Assembly: GCA_944320555.1 (NCBI GenBank)
Contig: CALUHX010000037.1
Coordinates: forward strand, 1 to 32,919
Origin: an uncultured Butyricimonas sp.
GTDB lineage: Bacteria > Bacteroidota > Bacteroidia > Bacteroidales > Marinifilaceae
Direction of reading: 5' to 3'
Length of the DNA: 32,919 nt
In this document: positions 23,653 to 30,341 of the stretch, in pieces
Position numbering within the stretch: the first letter of the stretch is position 1
Layout: every line of letters starts with the position of its first letter
Translations under genes and position numbers: made by a program
The notes under the pieces: generated by a model
What the model was told of the DNA's origin: nothing
Seen by the model: only the letters and a program-made list of their open reading frames with translations
The model's database searches: none

Positions 23653-24045
23653 TTATTGAATCGACTGGTAATTGGCCGGGATGATTCCCTCCACCAGCTC
23701 GTCGTTCTTCAGATACTTCTCGATGATTTCCGCGGCCTTCTCCGGCGTCACCCGCCCGAACACGATGGGCTCCCGCCCCGGCTTCGTGATTTCCACCGTT
23801 GGCTCGGCGTAGCAGTAGCCCATGCACCCCGTCTGCGTCACGATGGCGTTCACGCCGTTCTCCGCCAGGTGGTCGATGAAATAGCTCATCGTCTCCTTGC
23901 TCCCGCTGGCGATGCCGCACGTCCCCATCGCCACCTTGATTTGCACCAGCCGGTCCGCCTGCTCGCTCTTTTCCCGCAGGTCCAGCTTCTCCCGCACCTG
24001 CTCCTTGATGCGTTTCAGATCTGATAGTGATTTGATTTTCTCCAT
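23653..24045 (-). CDS. hndB: HndB-like (2Fe-2S) ferredoxin-domain subunit
   Basis: A 130-residue protein with a charged helical N-terminus (SDLKRIKEQVREKLDLREKS) and a thioredoxin-like (2Fe-2S) domain. Visible cysteines at the metal site are C43 in MGTCGIASGS, then C74 and C78 in TQTGCMGYC, so only three of the four usual ligands are present, as in several HndB-like proteins where Gly/Ala replaces the second. It should be a small electron-transfer or assembly subunit of the hydrogenase. ATG 24045 was chosen; a longer frame to 24204 would overlap the HATPase gene antiphase. It is 34 bases downstream of the HATPase gene. Confidence 0.9.
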   Translation of the reverse strand: MEKIKSLSDLKRIKEQVREKLDLREKSEQADRLVQIKVAMGTCGIASGSKETMSYFIDHLAENGVNAIVTQTGCMGYCYAEPTVEITKPGREPIVFGRVTPEKAAEIIEKYLKNDELVEGIIPANYQSIQ

Positions 24046-24079
24046 ACAGTTCGCGTAATTTTTGATTCCTATGTTTGAT

Positions 24080-24631
24080 TCATGATAAGTCTCGGATATT
24101 CTCCCGCGCCATCTCCTCCAGCGCGGCGGCGATCTCGGGATTGTTGATGGGCACGTCGCCCAGCGCCTCCCGTATCTCCCGCGTGTCGAACACGTACGCC
24201 CCACGTCCCGTCTCGTGCCGGTACACGACGTCGATTCCCGGGTTTGCCGCCGCCAGAAGCGCCACCGTCCCCCCCAGGTCGCCCGCCGGGGGCGTGTCCC
24301 AGTCGCTCAGCCTGAACACAGCCCTCACCGTCGTCCCCTCGCCCTCCCGCGACTCGATGGCGAACGACCCGCCCGTCCGCTCCGCGTTCTGCTTCAGCAG
24401 CGGGATTCCCAGCCCCACCTTCCGCGTCGTCCGGCTCGTGAAAAACGGGTCCGTCACCCTCGCCAGCGTCTCCGCCGTCATCCCCCGCCCGTTGTCGCGC
24501 ACCACCACCGTCAGCGAGTCCTCCTTCCGGCTCTCCCTGTACTCGATCTCGATCCGGGTGGCTCCCGCCCTCACCGAGTTCTGCGCGATGTCCATCACGT
24601 GTGCGGCTATGTCTTGCATGTTCGCGGCCAA
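24080..24631 (-). CDS. Orphan HATPase (histidine-kinase-like ATPase) heading the hydrogenase operon
   Basis: A 183-residue protein with a GHKL ATP-binding domain and no visible phosphoacceptor-His domain, membrane segment or sensor. N-box residue N18 in AHVMDIAQNSVRAGA, G1 box DNGRGMT (D46), F-box DPFFTSR (61-67) and G2 box KVGLGIPLLKQ (71-81) are intact, so it should bind ATP. The C-terminal 60 residues are not a known receiver or transmitter. Such stand-alone ATPases are often found beside HndA-D genes and DRTGG/PHP genes; they may act as protein kinases or as regulators of the hydrogenase (inference). It is the first gene of the operon, following a consensus promoter. ATG 24619 is an alternative start. 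Confidence 0.86.
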   Translation of the reverse strand: MAANMQDIAAHVMDIAQNSVRAGATRIEIEYRESRKEDSLTVVVRDNGRGMTAETLARVTDPFFTSRTTRKVGLGIPLLKQNAERTGGSFAIESREGEGTTVRAVFRLSDWDTPPAGDLGGTVALLAAANPGIDVVYRHETGRGAYVFDTREIREALGDVPINNPEIAAALEEMARENIRDLS

Positions 24632-24660
24632 GTTTTAATTCATAACAAAAATCCCTTCCA

Positions 24661-24683
24661 CGCTTTCAAACCGTTAGAAAGCG
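24661..24683. promoter_or_regulatory. Inverted repeat at the hydrogenase operon start, candidate operator
   Basis: CGCTTTC (24661-24667) and GAAAGCG (24677-24683) form a perfect 7-bp inverted repeat with a 9-base spacer. It lies just downstream of the -7 box, overlapping the predicted start of transcription, where a bound repressor would block initiation. The regulator is unknown. A leader hairpin is the alternative. Confidence 0.5.
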
Positions 24684-24686
24684 TCC

Positions 24687-24717
24687 CAAATATACTTGAA
24701 ATCCCGAAACCTGCAAA
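24687..24717 (-). promoter_or_regulatory. Bacteroides-type promoter of the hydrogenase operon
   Basis: TTTG (24717-24714), exactly 19 bases, then TATATTTG (24694-24687) on the minus strand, an exact match to the Bacteroidetes promoter consensus. It drives the HATPase-hndB-hndC-hndD-hndA operon with a leader of about 50 bases. Confidence 0.82.
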
Positions 24718-25027
24718 CGATTTGGCCTTGCAATCCCCTAATATGGAATCGTTCTAAATCCCGCCTCCCGTCGTCCCCGTTTCAAGGGGAGGTGAAAGTC
24801 TGAACATTAAGGTCGTCCCGCCCTTCCTCCGTCTTGGCGGGAGCCTCCCGGGAGGGGCCTCGGCCGCGGTCCGGGGCGGTGGAGGCGGGGAAACGGGCTC
24901 CGGCCCTGTCCTCGTCCGGCATTTCTCCCCGTCTCTTTGGGCGGTTCTTCCTGTCGTTTTTTGAGGCGGGCTCTCCTGCTTCACCGGTGCTTCTCACCGG
25001 TCTCTCCGGCAATCAAGTCTTGATCAT

Positions 25028-25060
25028 CTCTTGGTTATCTCTTGGTTATTGCTTGGTTTT
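25028..25060 (+). repeat. Three tandem 11-base repeats
   Basis: CTCTTGGTTAT occurs twice head to tail (25028-25038, 25039-25049), followed by a diverged third copy TGCTTGGTTTT. The period of 11 is near one helical turn, so a protein could bind one face of the DNA. It lies about 140 bases upstream of the orphan gene. Confidence 0.75.
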
Positions 25061-25199
25061 GCAAGTGCGGATTAGGTATTGTCGGAGATTCTTCCTAATT
25101 TTGTCTGCCGGAGAAGACGGAGTGGAGACGGAGAGAAGTGCCGGAGGGGACGGAGAGGATAGGCACACGGATTGTGGAACATTTAAAAAGGAAAAGGCC

Positions 25200-25865
25200 A
25201 TGAAAGTGAAAGATTCTTCAAGGGGATTGTACAGCGGCAAGGTCGGAGGCTGGATTTATTATGTGCGCGACGGGAGAGGATACGTCCGCTCGCTCCCGGA
25301 CCCGAAGAAATACGAGCCGAGCGAGAAACAGCGGGCGACGAACGAGCGTTTCCGGGCAGTGCAGGGGTTTTATAAGTTCTTTCGGGAGAAAGTGTCGCCG
25401 GACATTTGGAGCGTGGCGGCGAAGACGGAGGGGAAGATGGGGTCGAACCTGTTCTTCTCGCGGAATTGCCGCTGTTTCGATGGGCGGGGGACGCTGGTGG
25501 ACGCGGGCGCGTTCCAGTTCTCGGAGGGGAGTCTCGCTCCGCTGACGCTGCCGGAGGTGGAGCCGCTTGGGGGCGGGCGCTTCCGGGTGAGGTGGCAGCC
25601 GTGCGAGGAGATGACAACGGCGGCGGCGACGGACCGCCTGCGGGTGGGCGTCGTGCGCATCGGGCTGGTGGACAGGGGGGAGCAGGACTGGCAATTGCGC
25701 GGCGCGTATTGGGCGGAGGAGGAGCGCGGCGCGCGGGGCGACGGCGAGGGGGAGTTCTTCGTGGAGAAGTGGGACGAGGTGGCGGAGACGCACGCCTACC
25801 TGTTGTTCGAGCGGGCCGACGGCTTGGCCTGGTCGCCGTCGCGCCACGTGGCGCTGGAGTTGTGA
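25200..25865 (+). CDS. Hypothetical protein with DUF6266-like N-terminus
   Basis: A 221-residue protein of unknown function. ATG 25200 follows a purine-rich GGAAAAGG leader. The N-terminus (RGLYSGKVGGWIYYVRDGRG, then YVRSLPDP...PSEKQRATNERF) resembles the DUF6266-type pattern of a Gly-rich strand followed by xVRSxP and a helix containing Q and R, a family common in Bacteroidetes; I treat this as similarity, not proof. The middle, LTLPEVEPLGGGRFRVRWQP, is beta-rich. There is no signal peptide or membrane segment. It is the only plus-strand gene between two minus-strand operons, is very G-rich, and is bordered by repeats, so it may be part of an accessory insertion. Confidence 0.6.
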   Translation: MKVKDSSRGLYSGKVGGWIYYVRDGRGYVRSLPDPKKYEPSEKQRATNERFRAVQGFYKFFREKVSPDIWSVAAKTEGKMGSNLFFSRNCRCFDGRGTLVDAGAFQFSEGSLAPLTLPEVEPLGGGRFRVRWQPCEEMTTAAATDRLRVGVVRIGLVDRGEQDWQLRGAYWAEEERGARGDGEGEFFVEKWDEVAETHAYLLFERADGLAWSPSRHVALEL

Positions 25866-26205
25866 CGGCCCCTTCCGCCGCTGTCGCCGCGGCTTTGCGT
25901 TTGGGATGGCGCCTTGGAAGAAGGCCGGAGTGCGTGCCGGAACGCAATTTTCATGCCCTTCGTCGCGCTCCCCTCGCTTTGGGGGAGGTGGGGCAATATC
26001 GCCGTTCAAGTGTTTAAATGATGGCGTGTCGAGATAGCCGGTTTCCCTTGTTTAAGGGGAGGAGTTGCGGAACAATGGGATTCAGCCGAATGACTTTGCC
26101 CCGCGAACTCTTTCCTTAAGGTCGGGGAAGTGCCCCGAAGGGGGGCAGGGGTGTGAAAACGGTATCTCGACACGGTCTCGTCGGTTCGGCACGCCCCCGG
26201 GCGTG
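25866..26205. other. Non-coding region with hairpins and a MITE-like element
   Basis: No gene recognised. It contains a hairpin CTCCCC/GGGGAG (25968-25987), a possible terminator or repeat arm, and the inverted-repeat element at 26025-26174. The core AAGGGGAGG appears at 26054-26062 and at about 24785-24793, with a similar GGGGGAGG at 25981, so related sequence flanks the orphan gene on both sides. Confidence 0.6.
26025..26174. repeat. Candidate MITE-like element with terminal inverted repeats
   Basis: CGTGTCGAGATA (26025-26036) is exactly repeated in inverted form at 26163-26174, and the similarity extends imperfectly inward (CCG, TTT, CC) for about 20 bases on each side. The enclosed 126 bases hold further small hairpins and no gene. 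Non-autonomous transposon remnant or an intergenic repeat with RNA structure are both possible. No clear target-site duplication was seen. Confidence 0.5.
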
Positions 26206-27378
26206 TCATTTCGCACGTTTGCGGCGGTCGAGCTCGGTTTTGAGCATGCGGAGCTCGCGGCCGGTCTGGCCTGCGACGGAGGTATTCTCCTCGGCGCGGC
26301 GGATGAGGTAGGGGAGGACGTCGCGGACGCGGGCGTAGGGGACGTACTTGGTGACGTTGTAGCCCTCGTGGGCGAGGTTGAAGGAGATGTTGTCGCTCAT
26401 GCCGAGGAGCTGGGCGAAGAAGATGCGGGTGTCGTTACGGGCGATTCCCTTTTCGTCGATGAGCTTGGCCAGCAGGTAATTGCTCTCCTCGTTGTGCGTC
26501 CCCATGAAGAGCTCGAAATGGTCGAGGTTGTCCATGACGAAGCGGACTCCTTCGTTGAAGTTGGCGTCGGTGGCGGGCTTGTCCTTGCATATCGGGTCGG
26601 GGTAGCCCATGGCTGCGGCGCGGGCGCGCTCGGCCTCCATGTAGGCGCCGCGGACGAACTTGATGCCGGCGACGTAGCCTTTTTCTTTCGCGTCGTCGAG
26701 GATGCGGCGGAGGTAGGGCATGCGGTCGTGGCGGTACATTTGGAGGGTGGCGAAGACGATTGCCCTGCGTTTGTTGTATTTCCGCATGGCCTCGTCGGTG
26801 AGCTCGTCGAGGGCGTCCTGGAAGCAGCAGTCCTCGGCGTCGACGATGAGGCGCACGTCGTTGTCGTGGGCCCGTTGGCAGAAGGCCATGAACCGTTTTT
26901 TGAACTCAAGGAATTCCTTGGTCTCCTCGGGGGTGAGTTCCTCTCTTTTCTCGGAGGCTTTGGCCAGCAGCTCGTCGGTGGTGATTGTGGAGGGTTTGAA
27001 CACGGCGTAGGCGAGGTTGTCGTTTCCCTTGGCGAAGTCGATGGAGCGGATGGTCTCCTCGAAGGTGGCTTGTATGCCCTCGGGGGTCTGTTCGCCCTCG
27101 GCGGAGTAGTCGAGGGTGGTGCGGACGTTGAAGCGGCGGAGGTGCTCGATGCTTTTCTTGCAGTCCTCCAGTGTCTCGCCGCCGACGAATTGTTTGTAGA
27201 GGGTGGGTTTGACGGCCCATGCCAGCGGGAAATGGATTTTCAGGGCGACGCGGCTCGCCACGCTGGCGCAGCGGACTATCCAGGGGTGCTTGATGGTGTT
27301 GAAGAGGAGGTAGGCGTTCCGGAGCTCGGATTGCGACTTGGCCGAGAAGGCGATTTCGGTGTTGTTGAAGTCTAACAT
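26206..27378 (-). CDS. putA: Proline dehydrogenase (monofunctional)
   Basis: A 390-residue FAD enzyme oxidising proline to pyrroline-5-carboxylate, the first step of proline catabolism to glutamate. The TIM-barrel features include RTTLDYSAEGEQTPEGIQ, YRHDRMPYLRRILDDAKEKG, the strongly conserved KFVRGAYMEAERARA, and MGTHNEESNYLLAKL. It is not fused to the aldehyde dehydrogenase, unlike proteobacterial PutA; the partner pruA is directly upstream. ATG 27378 (MLDFNNTEIAFSAKSQSEL) gives the normal start; the frame upstream to 27480 is low-complexity sequence. Codons in this gene are mostly C-ending, unlike the G-ending codons in the hydrogenase operon on the same strand. Confidence 0.94.
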   Translation of the reverse strand: MLDFNNTEIAFSAKSQSELRNAYLLFNTIKHPWIVRCASVASRVALKIHFPLAWAVKPTLYKQFVGGETLEDCKKSIEHLRRFNVRTTLDYSAEGEQTPEGIQATFEETIRSIDFAKGNDNLAYAVFKPSTITTDELLAKASEKREELTPEETKEFLEFKKRFMAFCQRAHDNDVRLIVDAEDCCFQDALDELTDEAMRKYNKRRAIVFATLQMYRHDRMPYLRRILDDAKEKGYVAGIKFVRGAYMEAERARAAAMGYPDPICKDKPATDANFNEGVRFVMDNLDHFELFMGTHNEESNYLLAKLIDEKGIARNDTRIFFAQLLGMSDNISFNLAHEGYNVTKYVPYARVRDVLPYLIRRAEENTSVAGQTGRELRMLKTELDRRKRAK

Positions 27379-27429
27379 GGTAGGTAAGTTTTTAGGTGAG
27401 TCAAAAAGTAAGGATAAAGGGACGCGCGC

Positions 27430-27467
27430 GGCCGGTCGCCGCGGGGTCGCCCGGAGGGCGGCCGGCC
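27430..27467. other. GC-rich inverted repeat in the pruA-putA gap
   Basis: GGCCGGTCGCC (27430-27440) can pair with GGCGGCCGGCC (27457-27467) over 11 positions with one G-U, leaving a 16-base loop. It lies between pruA and putA with no T run, so it may be an attenuating or RNA-stabilising hairpin. Confidence 0.45.
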
Positions 27468-27496
27468 ATGCGCGCTCCACGCGTCCGCGGGCGGGA

Positions 27497-29128
27497 TTAT
27501 TTCTCGCCCAGGAACGGGTAGGCGTAGCTGGTGGGCGGCACCAGGGCTTCCTTTATGCACCGCGGGTTGGTCCAGCGTATGAGGTTCAGCGGGCCGCCGG
27601 CCTTGTCGTTCGTCCCGGAAGCGCGCGAGCCTCCGAACGGCTGCTGGGCGATGACGGCCCCCGTCGGTTTGTCGTTGATGTAGAAGTTTCCGGCGGAGTA
27701 GCGCAGTTTGTTGAACGCCTTGTCGATGGCGTAGCGGTCGTGGGCGAAGATGGAGCCGGTGAGTCCGTAGGGCGACGTGCGGTCGCAGAGCTCCAGGGTT
27801 TCCTCGTATTTGTCGTCGTCGTAGAGGTAAATGGTGATGACCGGCCCGAAGATTTCCTCGACCATGGTCTTGAACGCCGGGTTGGTGGTCAGAATCACGG
27901 TAGGCTCGACGAAGTAGCCGACGGACTTGTCGCCTTTGCCTCCGAAGAGGATTTCGGCGTCGGGGGCCGCTTTCGCGTGGTCGATGTAGCCCATGATGTT
28001 GTCGAACGAGGCCTCGTCGATGACGGCGTTGACGAAGTTGGTGAAGTCTTGGACGTCGCCCATTTTGATTTCCTTGAGCATGTCGCCCACGTAGTCTTTG
28101 ATTTCTTTCCACAGGGACTTGGGCAGGTAGGCGCGGGAGGCGGCGGAGCATTTCTGGCCCTGATACTCGAAGGCCCCGCGGACGATGGCCGTGGCCACTT
28201 CAAGCGGGTCGGCCGAGGGATGGGCGAAGACGAAGTTCTTGCCGCCGGTCTCGCCGACGATTTTCGGGTAGGACTTGTAGTGCCCGAGGTTCTCGCCGAT
28301 TTGGCGCCAGAGGGTGTTAAATGTGGAGGTTGAACCGGTGAAGTGGAATCCCGCCAGGTCGGGGCTGGAGGTGATGACCTTGCCGATGACGCTTCCCTTG
28401 CCCGGGATGAAGTTGACCACTCCGTCGGGGACTCCGGCTTCCTTGAACACTTTCATCAGCAGGTAGTTGGAGTAGAGGGCGGTCGTCGATGGCTTCCACA
28501 CTGCGACGTTGCCCATCATGGCGGGCGCCATGTTGAGGTTGGAGGCGATGGAGGTGAAGTTGAACGGGGTGAGCGAGAACACGAAGCCCTCCAAGGCGCG
28601 GTATTCCATGCGGTTCAGCGTCCCCGCCTCGGAGTAGGGTTGGTCGGCGTACACCTGGCTGGCGTAGAAGGTGCTGAAGCGCAGGAAGTCAATCAGCTCG
28701 CAGGGAGCGTCGATTTCGGCCTGGAACGGGTTCTTGCTCTGCCCGAGCATGACGGAGGCGTTGAGGAGGTAGCGGTATTTGGTGGCGAGCAGCTCGGCGA
28801 CGCGCAACATGACGGACGCGCGCTCCACCCAGGGAAGTTCGGACCAGTCCTTGTGGGCCTTCATGGCGGCGTCGATGGCCATGCGCACCTCTTTCTCGCC
28901 GGCCTTGTGGTAGGTGGCCAGCACGTGGCGGTGGTCATGGGGCATGACGACGTTTCCGGTGTCGCCCGTGCGGATTTCCTTCCCTCCGATGACGAGGGGG
29001 ATGTCCCATTTCTCGTTGGACAGTTGCGCGAGCGCCTGTTTCAGGGCCGCTTTCTCAGGGGTGCCGGGAGCGTAGCTCTTTACCGGCTCGTTCGCTGGTT
29101 TCGCGAATTGGAATAAAGCGTTGTTCAT
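27497..29128 (-). CDS. pruA: 1-pyrroline-5-carboxylate dehydrogenase
   Basis: A 543-residue aldehyde dehydrogenase that oxidises glutamate-semialdehyde to glutamate with NAD+, the second step of proline breakdown. The catalytic Cys is C327 in YQGQKCSAASRAYLP and the general base is E293 in KIVGETGGKNFVF. Other ALDH signatures are SLTPFNFTSIASNLNMAPAM, NVAVWKPSTTALYSNYLL and FGPVITIYLYDDDKYEETLE. The N-terminal extension (MNNALFQFAKPANEPVKSYA) is typical of P5C dehydrogenases. It lies 118 bases upstream of putA, and the pair should channel carbon from proline to glutamate. Confidence 0.95.
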   Translation of the reverse strand: MNNALFQFAKPANEPVKSYAPGTPEKAALKQALAQLSNEKWDIPLVIGGKEIRTGDTGNVVMPHDHRHVLATYHKAGEKEVRMAIDAAMKAHKDWSELPWVERASVMLRVAELLATKYRYLLNASVMLGQSKNPFQAEIDAPCELIDFLRFSTFYASQVYADQPYSEAGTLNRMEYRALEGFVFSLTPFNFTSIASNLNMAPAMMGNVAVWKPSTTALYSNYLLMKVFKEAGVPDGVVNFIPGKGSVIGKVITSSPDLAGFHFTGSTSTFNTLWRQIGENLGHYKSYPKIVGETGGKNFVFAHPSADPLEVATAIVRGAFEYQGQKCSAASRAYLPKSLWKEIKDYVGDMLKEIKMGDVQDFTNFVNAVIDEASFDNIMGYIDHAKAAPDAEILFGGKGDKSVGYFVEPTVILTTNPAFKTMVEEIFGPVITIYLYDDDKYEETLELCDRTSPYGLTGSIFAHDRYAIDKAFNKLRYSAGNFYINDKPTGAVIAQQPFGGSRASGTNDKAGGPLNLIRWTNPRCIKEALVPPTSYAYPFLGEK

Positions 29129-29258
29129 TGTTTTCGTTATTTTGAATGGTTGTTTTAATTCGTTGCCGTAAACCTAACAAATAATTTTGAGAAATCCCAC
29201 CGCGGAGGCGTAAAAATTGTCCCGCTTTTGTGAAATTTTCAAAGGTTTGTCCGTTTTC

Positions 29259-29978
29259 TCATGTCCTGCAGGCGCGGATGGCCGCTCGGACGGCCTCGAA
29301 GGAGAGGTCGGCGGGGGCCAGTTCCGTGTGGACGCGCCCGATGTCGTCGAGGTAGTGGGCGTCGGAGGCCGTCGTGAAGGCGTGGGCGGCGAGGGCGGGG
29401 TGCTCGGCCAGGATTCTCGCCGGGGAGGAGTGGCGGCTGACCTCCAGCGCGTCGCAGCGCAGGCCGGGGGGGATGAATCCCAGCTGGGAGAGGACGCTGA
29501 AGACCGGCCTGTCGACGTGGGCGGGGATGAAGATGCCGTCCAGCTCGTGCGTCGTCCGCTCCACCGTGTCGATGTCGGCGGTCAGGGCCGACAGGAGGAG
29601 GAGGGGCTCCTCGTAGAGTATCTCGTCGTCGCGGTTCACCGCCACCTGGTAGCCGAACTTGTCGGGGTTGTTGGGCACGGGGGGAAGGTGGCGGTCGAGG
29701 AACCGCTGGAATTCGGCGAGCCGCTCCGGGGTGGGGAAGAAGGCCAGGCAGTGCGCCTCCTCGGCCGTGGTGACTTCCGCCCCGGCGAGGACCGCGACGC
29801 CCATTTCCCGTCCCCACTCCTGGATGAGGAGGGCCTGGCGGGTGGAGTTGTGGTCCGTGATGCCGATGAGGCCCAGCCCCCGCTCCAGTGCGGCGCGGAG
29901 GATGTTGCCCGGGCTCATGTCGAGGTCTCCGCAAGGGGAGAGCACGGTGTGTATGTGGAGGTCGGCCTTGACGCGCAT
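29259..29978 (-). CDS. PHP-domain putative phosphoesterase in the sensory-hydrogenase operon
   Basis: A 239-residue protein with a PHP (polymerase and histidinol phosphatase) fold that usually binds two or three metals. The signatures are ADLHIHTVLSPCGDLDM (residues 5-21), ITDHNS, AGAEVTT, an internal FIPAHVDRP and SDAHYLDDIG near the end. Relatives hydrolyse nucleotides or phosphates such as pAp or histidinol phosphate; substrate is not clear here. It is the last gene of the operon, 2 bases after DRTGG gene 2. PHP genes beside DRTGG proteins and Fe-S hydrogenase-like proteins recur in fermentative bacteria, which supports a signalling role, possibly hydrolysis of a regulator (inference). Confidence 0.88.
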   Translation of the reverse strand: MRVKADLHIHTVLSPCGDLDMSPGNILRAALERGLGLIGITDHNSTRQALLIQEWGREMGVAVLAGAEVTTAEEAHCLAFFPTPERLAEFQRFLDRHLPPVPNNPDKFGYQVAVNRDDEILYEEPLLLLSALTADIDTVERTTHELDGIFIPAHVDRPVFSVLSQLGFIPPGLRCDALEVSRHSSPARILAEHPALAAHAFTTASDAHYLDDIGRVHTELAPADLSFEAVRAAIRACRT

Positions 29979-29980
29979 GG

Positions 29981-30328
29981 CTACACGGTTTGTTCGGCTT
30001 TGAGCGCCTCGTACAGCCGCCCCGTTATCTCGAAGGTCTCTTCTTTGGCGGAGAGGATGGGTATTCCTTCCTCCTCGCTTTCGGCGGCGGTGTCCTCCTC
30101 GGGGACGCGCCCTTTCACGAGGACGATGGCGGCGAGGTCCTTCAGGGAGGCGATGGCCATGATGTTCTTGTGCGTCTGGAGGGTCACCCACACGTCGCCT
30201 TCCTTGGCGTGTCCCATCACGTCGCTCAGCAGGTCGGAGGTGTATCCTCCTTTGATTTCCCGGCCCAGTCCTTCGCTTCCGGAGCAGACGGAGAGTCCGA
30301 GGCGTTCTGTAAGTTCTTGTACTGTCAT
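29981..30328 (-). CDS. DRTGG-domain protein (second copy)
   Basis: A 115-residue stand-alone DRTGG-type protein: MTVQELTERLGLSVCSGSEG, then GREIKGGYTSDLLSDVMGHA, GDVWVTLQTHKNIMAIASLK, AAIVLVKGRVP, and the helical tail FEITGRLYEALKAE. These domains occur alone or in CBS/phosphate acetyltransferase-type proteins and are thought to bind nucleotides, but the ligand is not known. The C-terminal half is acidic. It is 2 bases before the PHP gene and 13 bases after the HydS-like gene, so it is firmly part of the same operon. It is related in pattern to the first DRTGG gene at 32127-32471. Confidence 0.83.
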   Translation of the reverse strand: MTVQELTERLGLSVCSGSEGLGREIKGGYTSDLLSDVMGHAKEGDVWVTLQTHKNIMAIASLKDLAAIVLVKGRVPEEDTAAESEEEGIPILSAKEETFEITGRLYEALKAEQTV

Positions 30329-30341
30329 GGTATGTGTTTTT

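Larger units (their letters stand above)
24632..25199. other. Non-coding region between the hydrogenase operon and the orphan protein gene
   Basis: No convincing gene. From left to right it holds the hydrogenase promoter with an inverted repeat, a GC-rich stretch with small hairpins (for example TCCCGCC at 24816 with GGCGGGA at 24836), tandem 11-base repeats at 25028-25060, a TAATTTTG box at 25096-25103 without a proper -33 element, and a purine-rich leader (25083-25160) in which CGGAG recurs. An open frame from 24834 runs in phase into the downstream gene, but its composition and lack of similarity argue against translation. Confidence 0.6.

Noticed and set aside
24834-25199. N-terminal extension of the orphan gene by 122 codons
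   Set aside because: The extension runs through repeats and purine-rich leader, has no similarity pattern, and ATG 25200 has a purine-rich leader and a DUF6266-like start.
24632-25199. Replication origin at the skew switch
   Set aside because: No TTATCCACA-type DnaA boxes and no dnaA or dnaN gene nearby; flanks of the window share the same skew sign, so an inverted segment or join is more likely.
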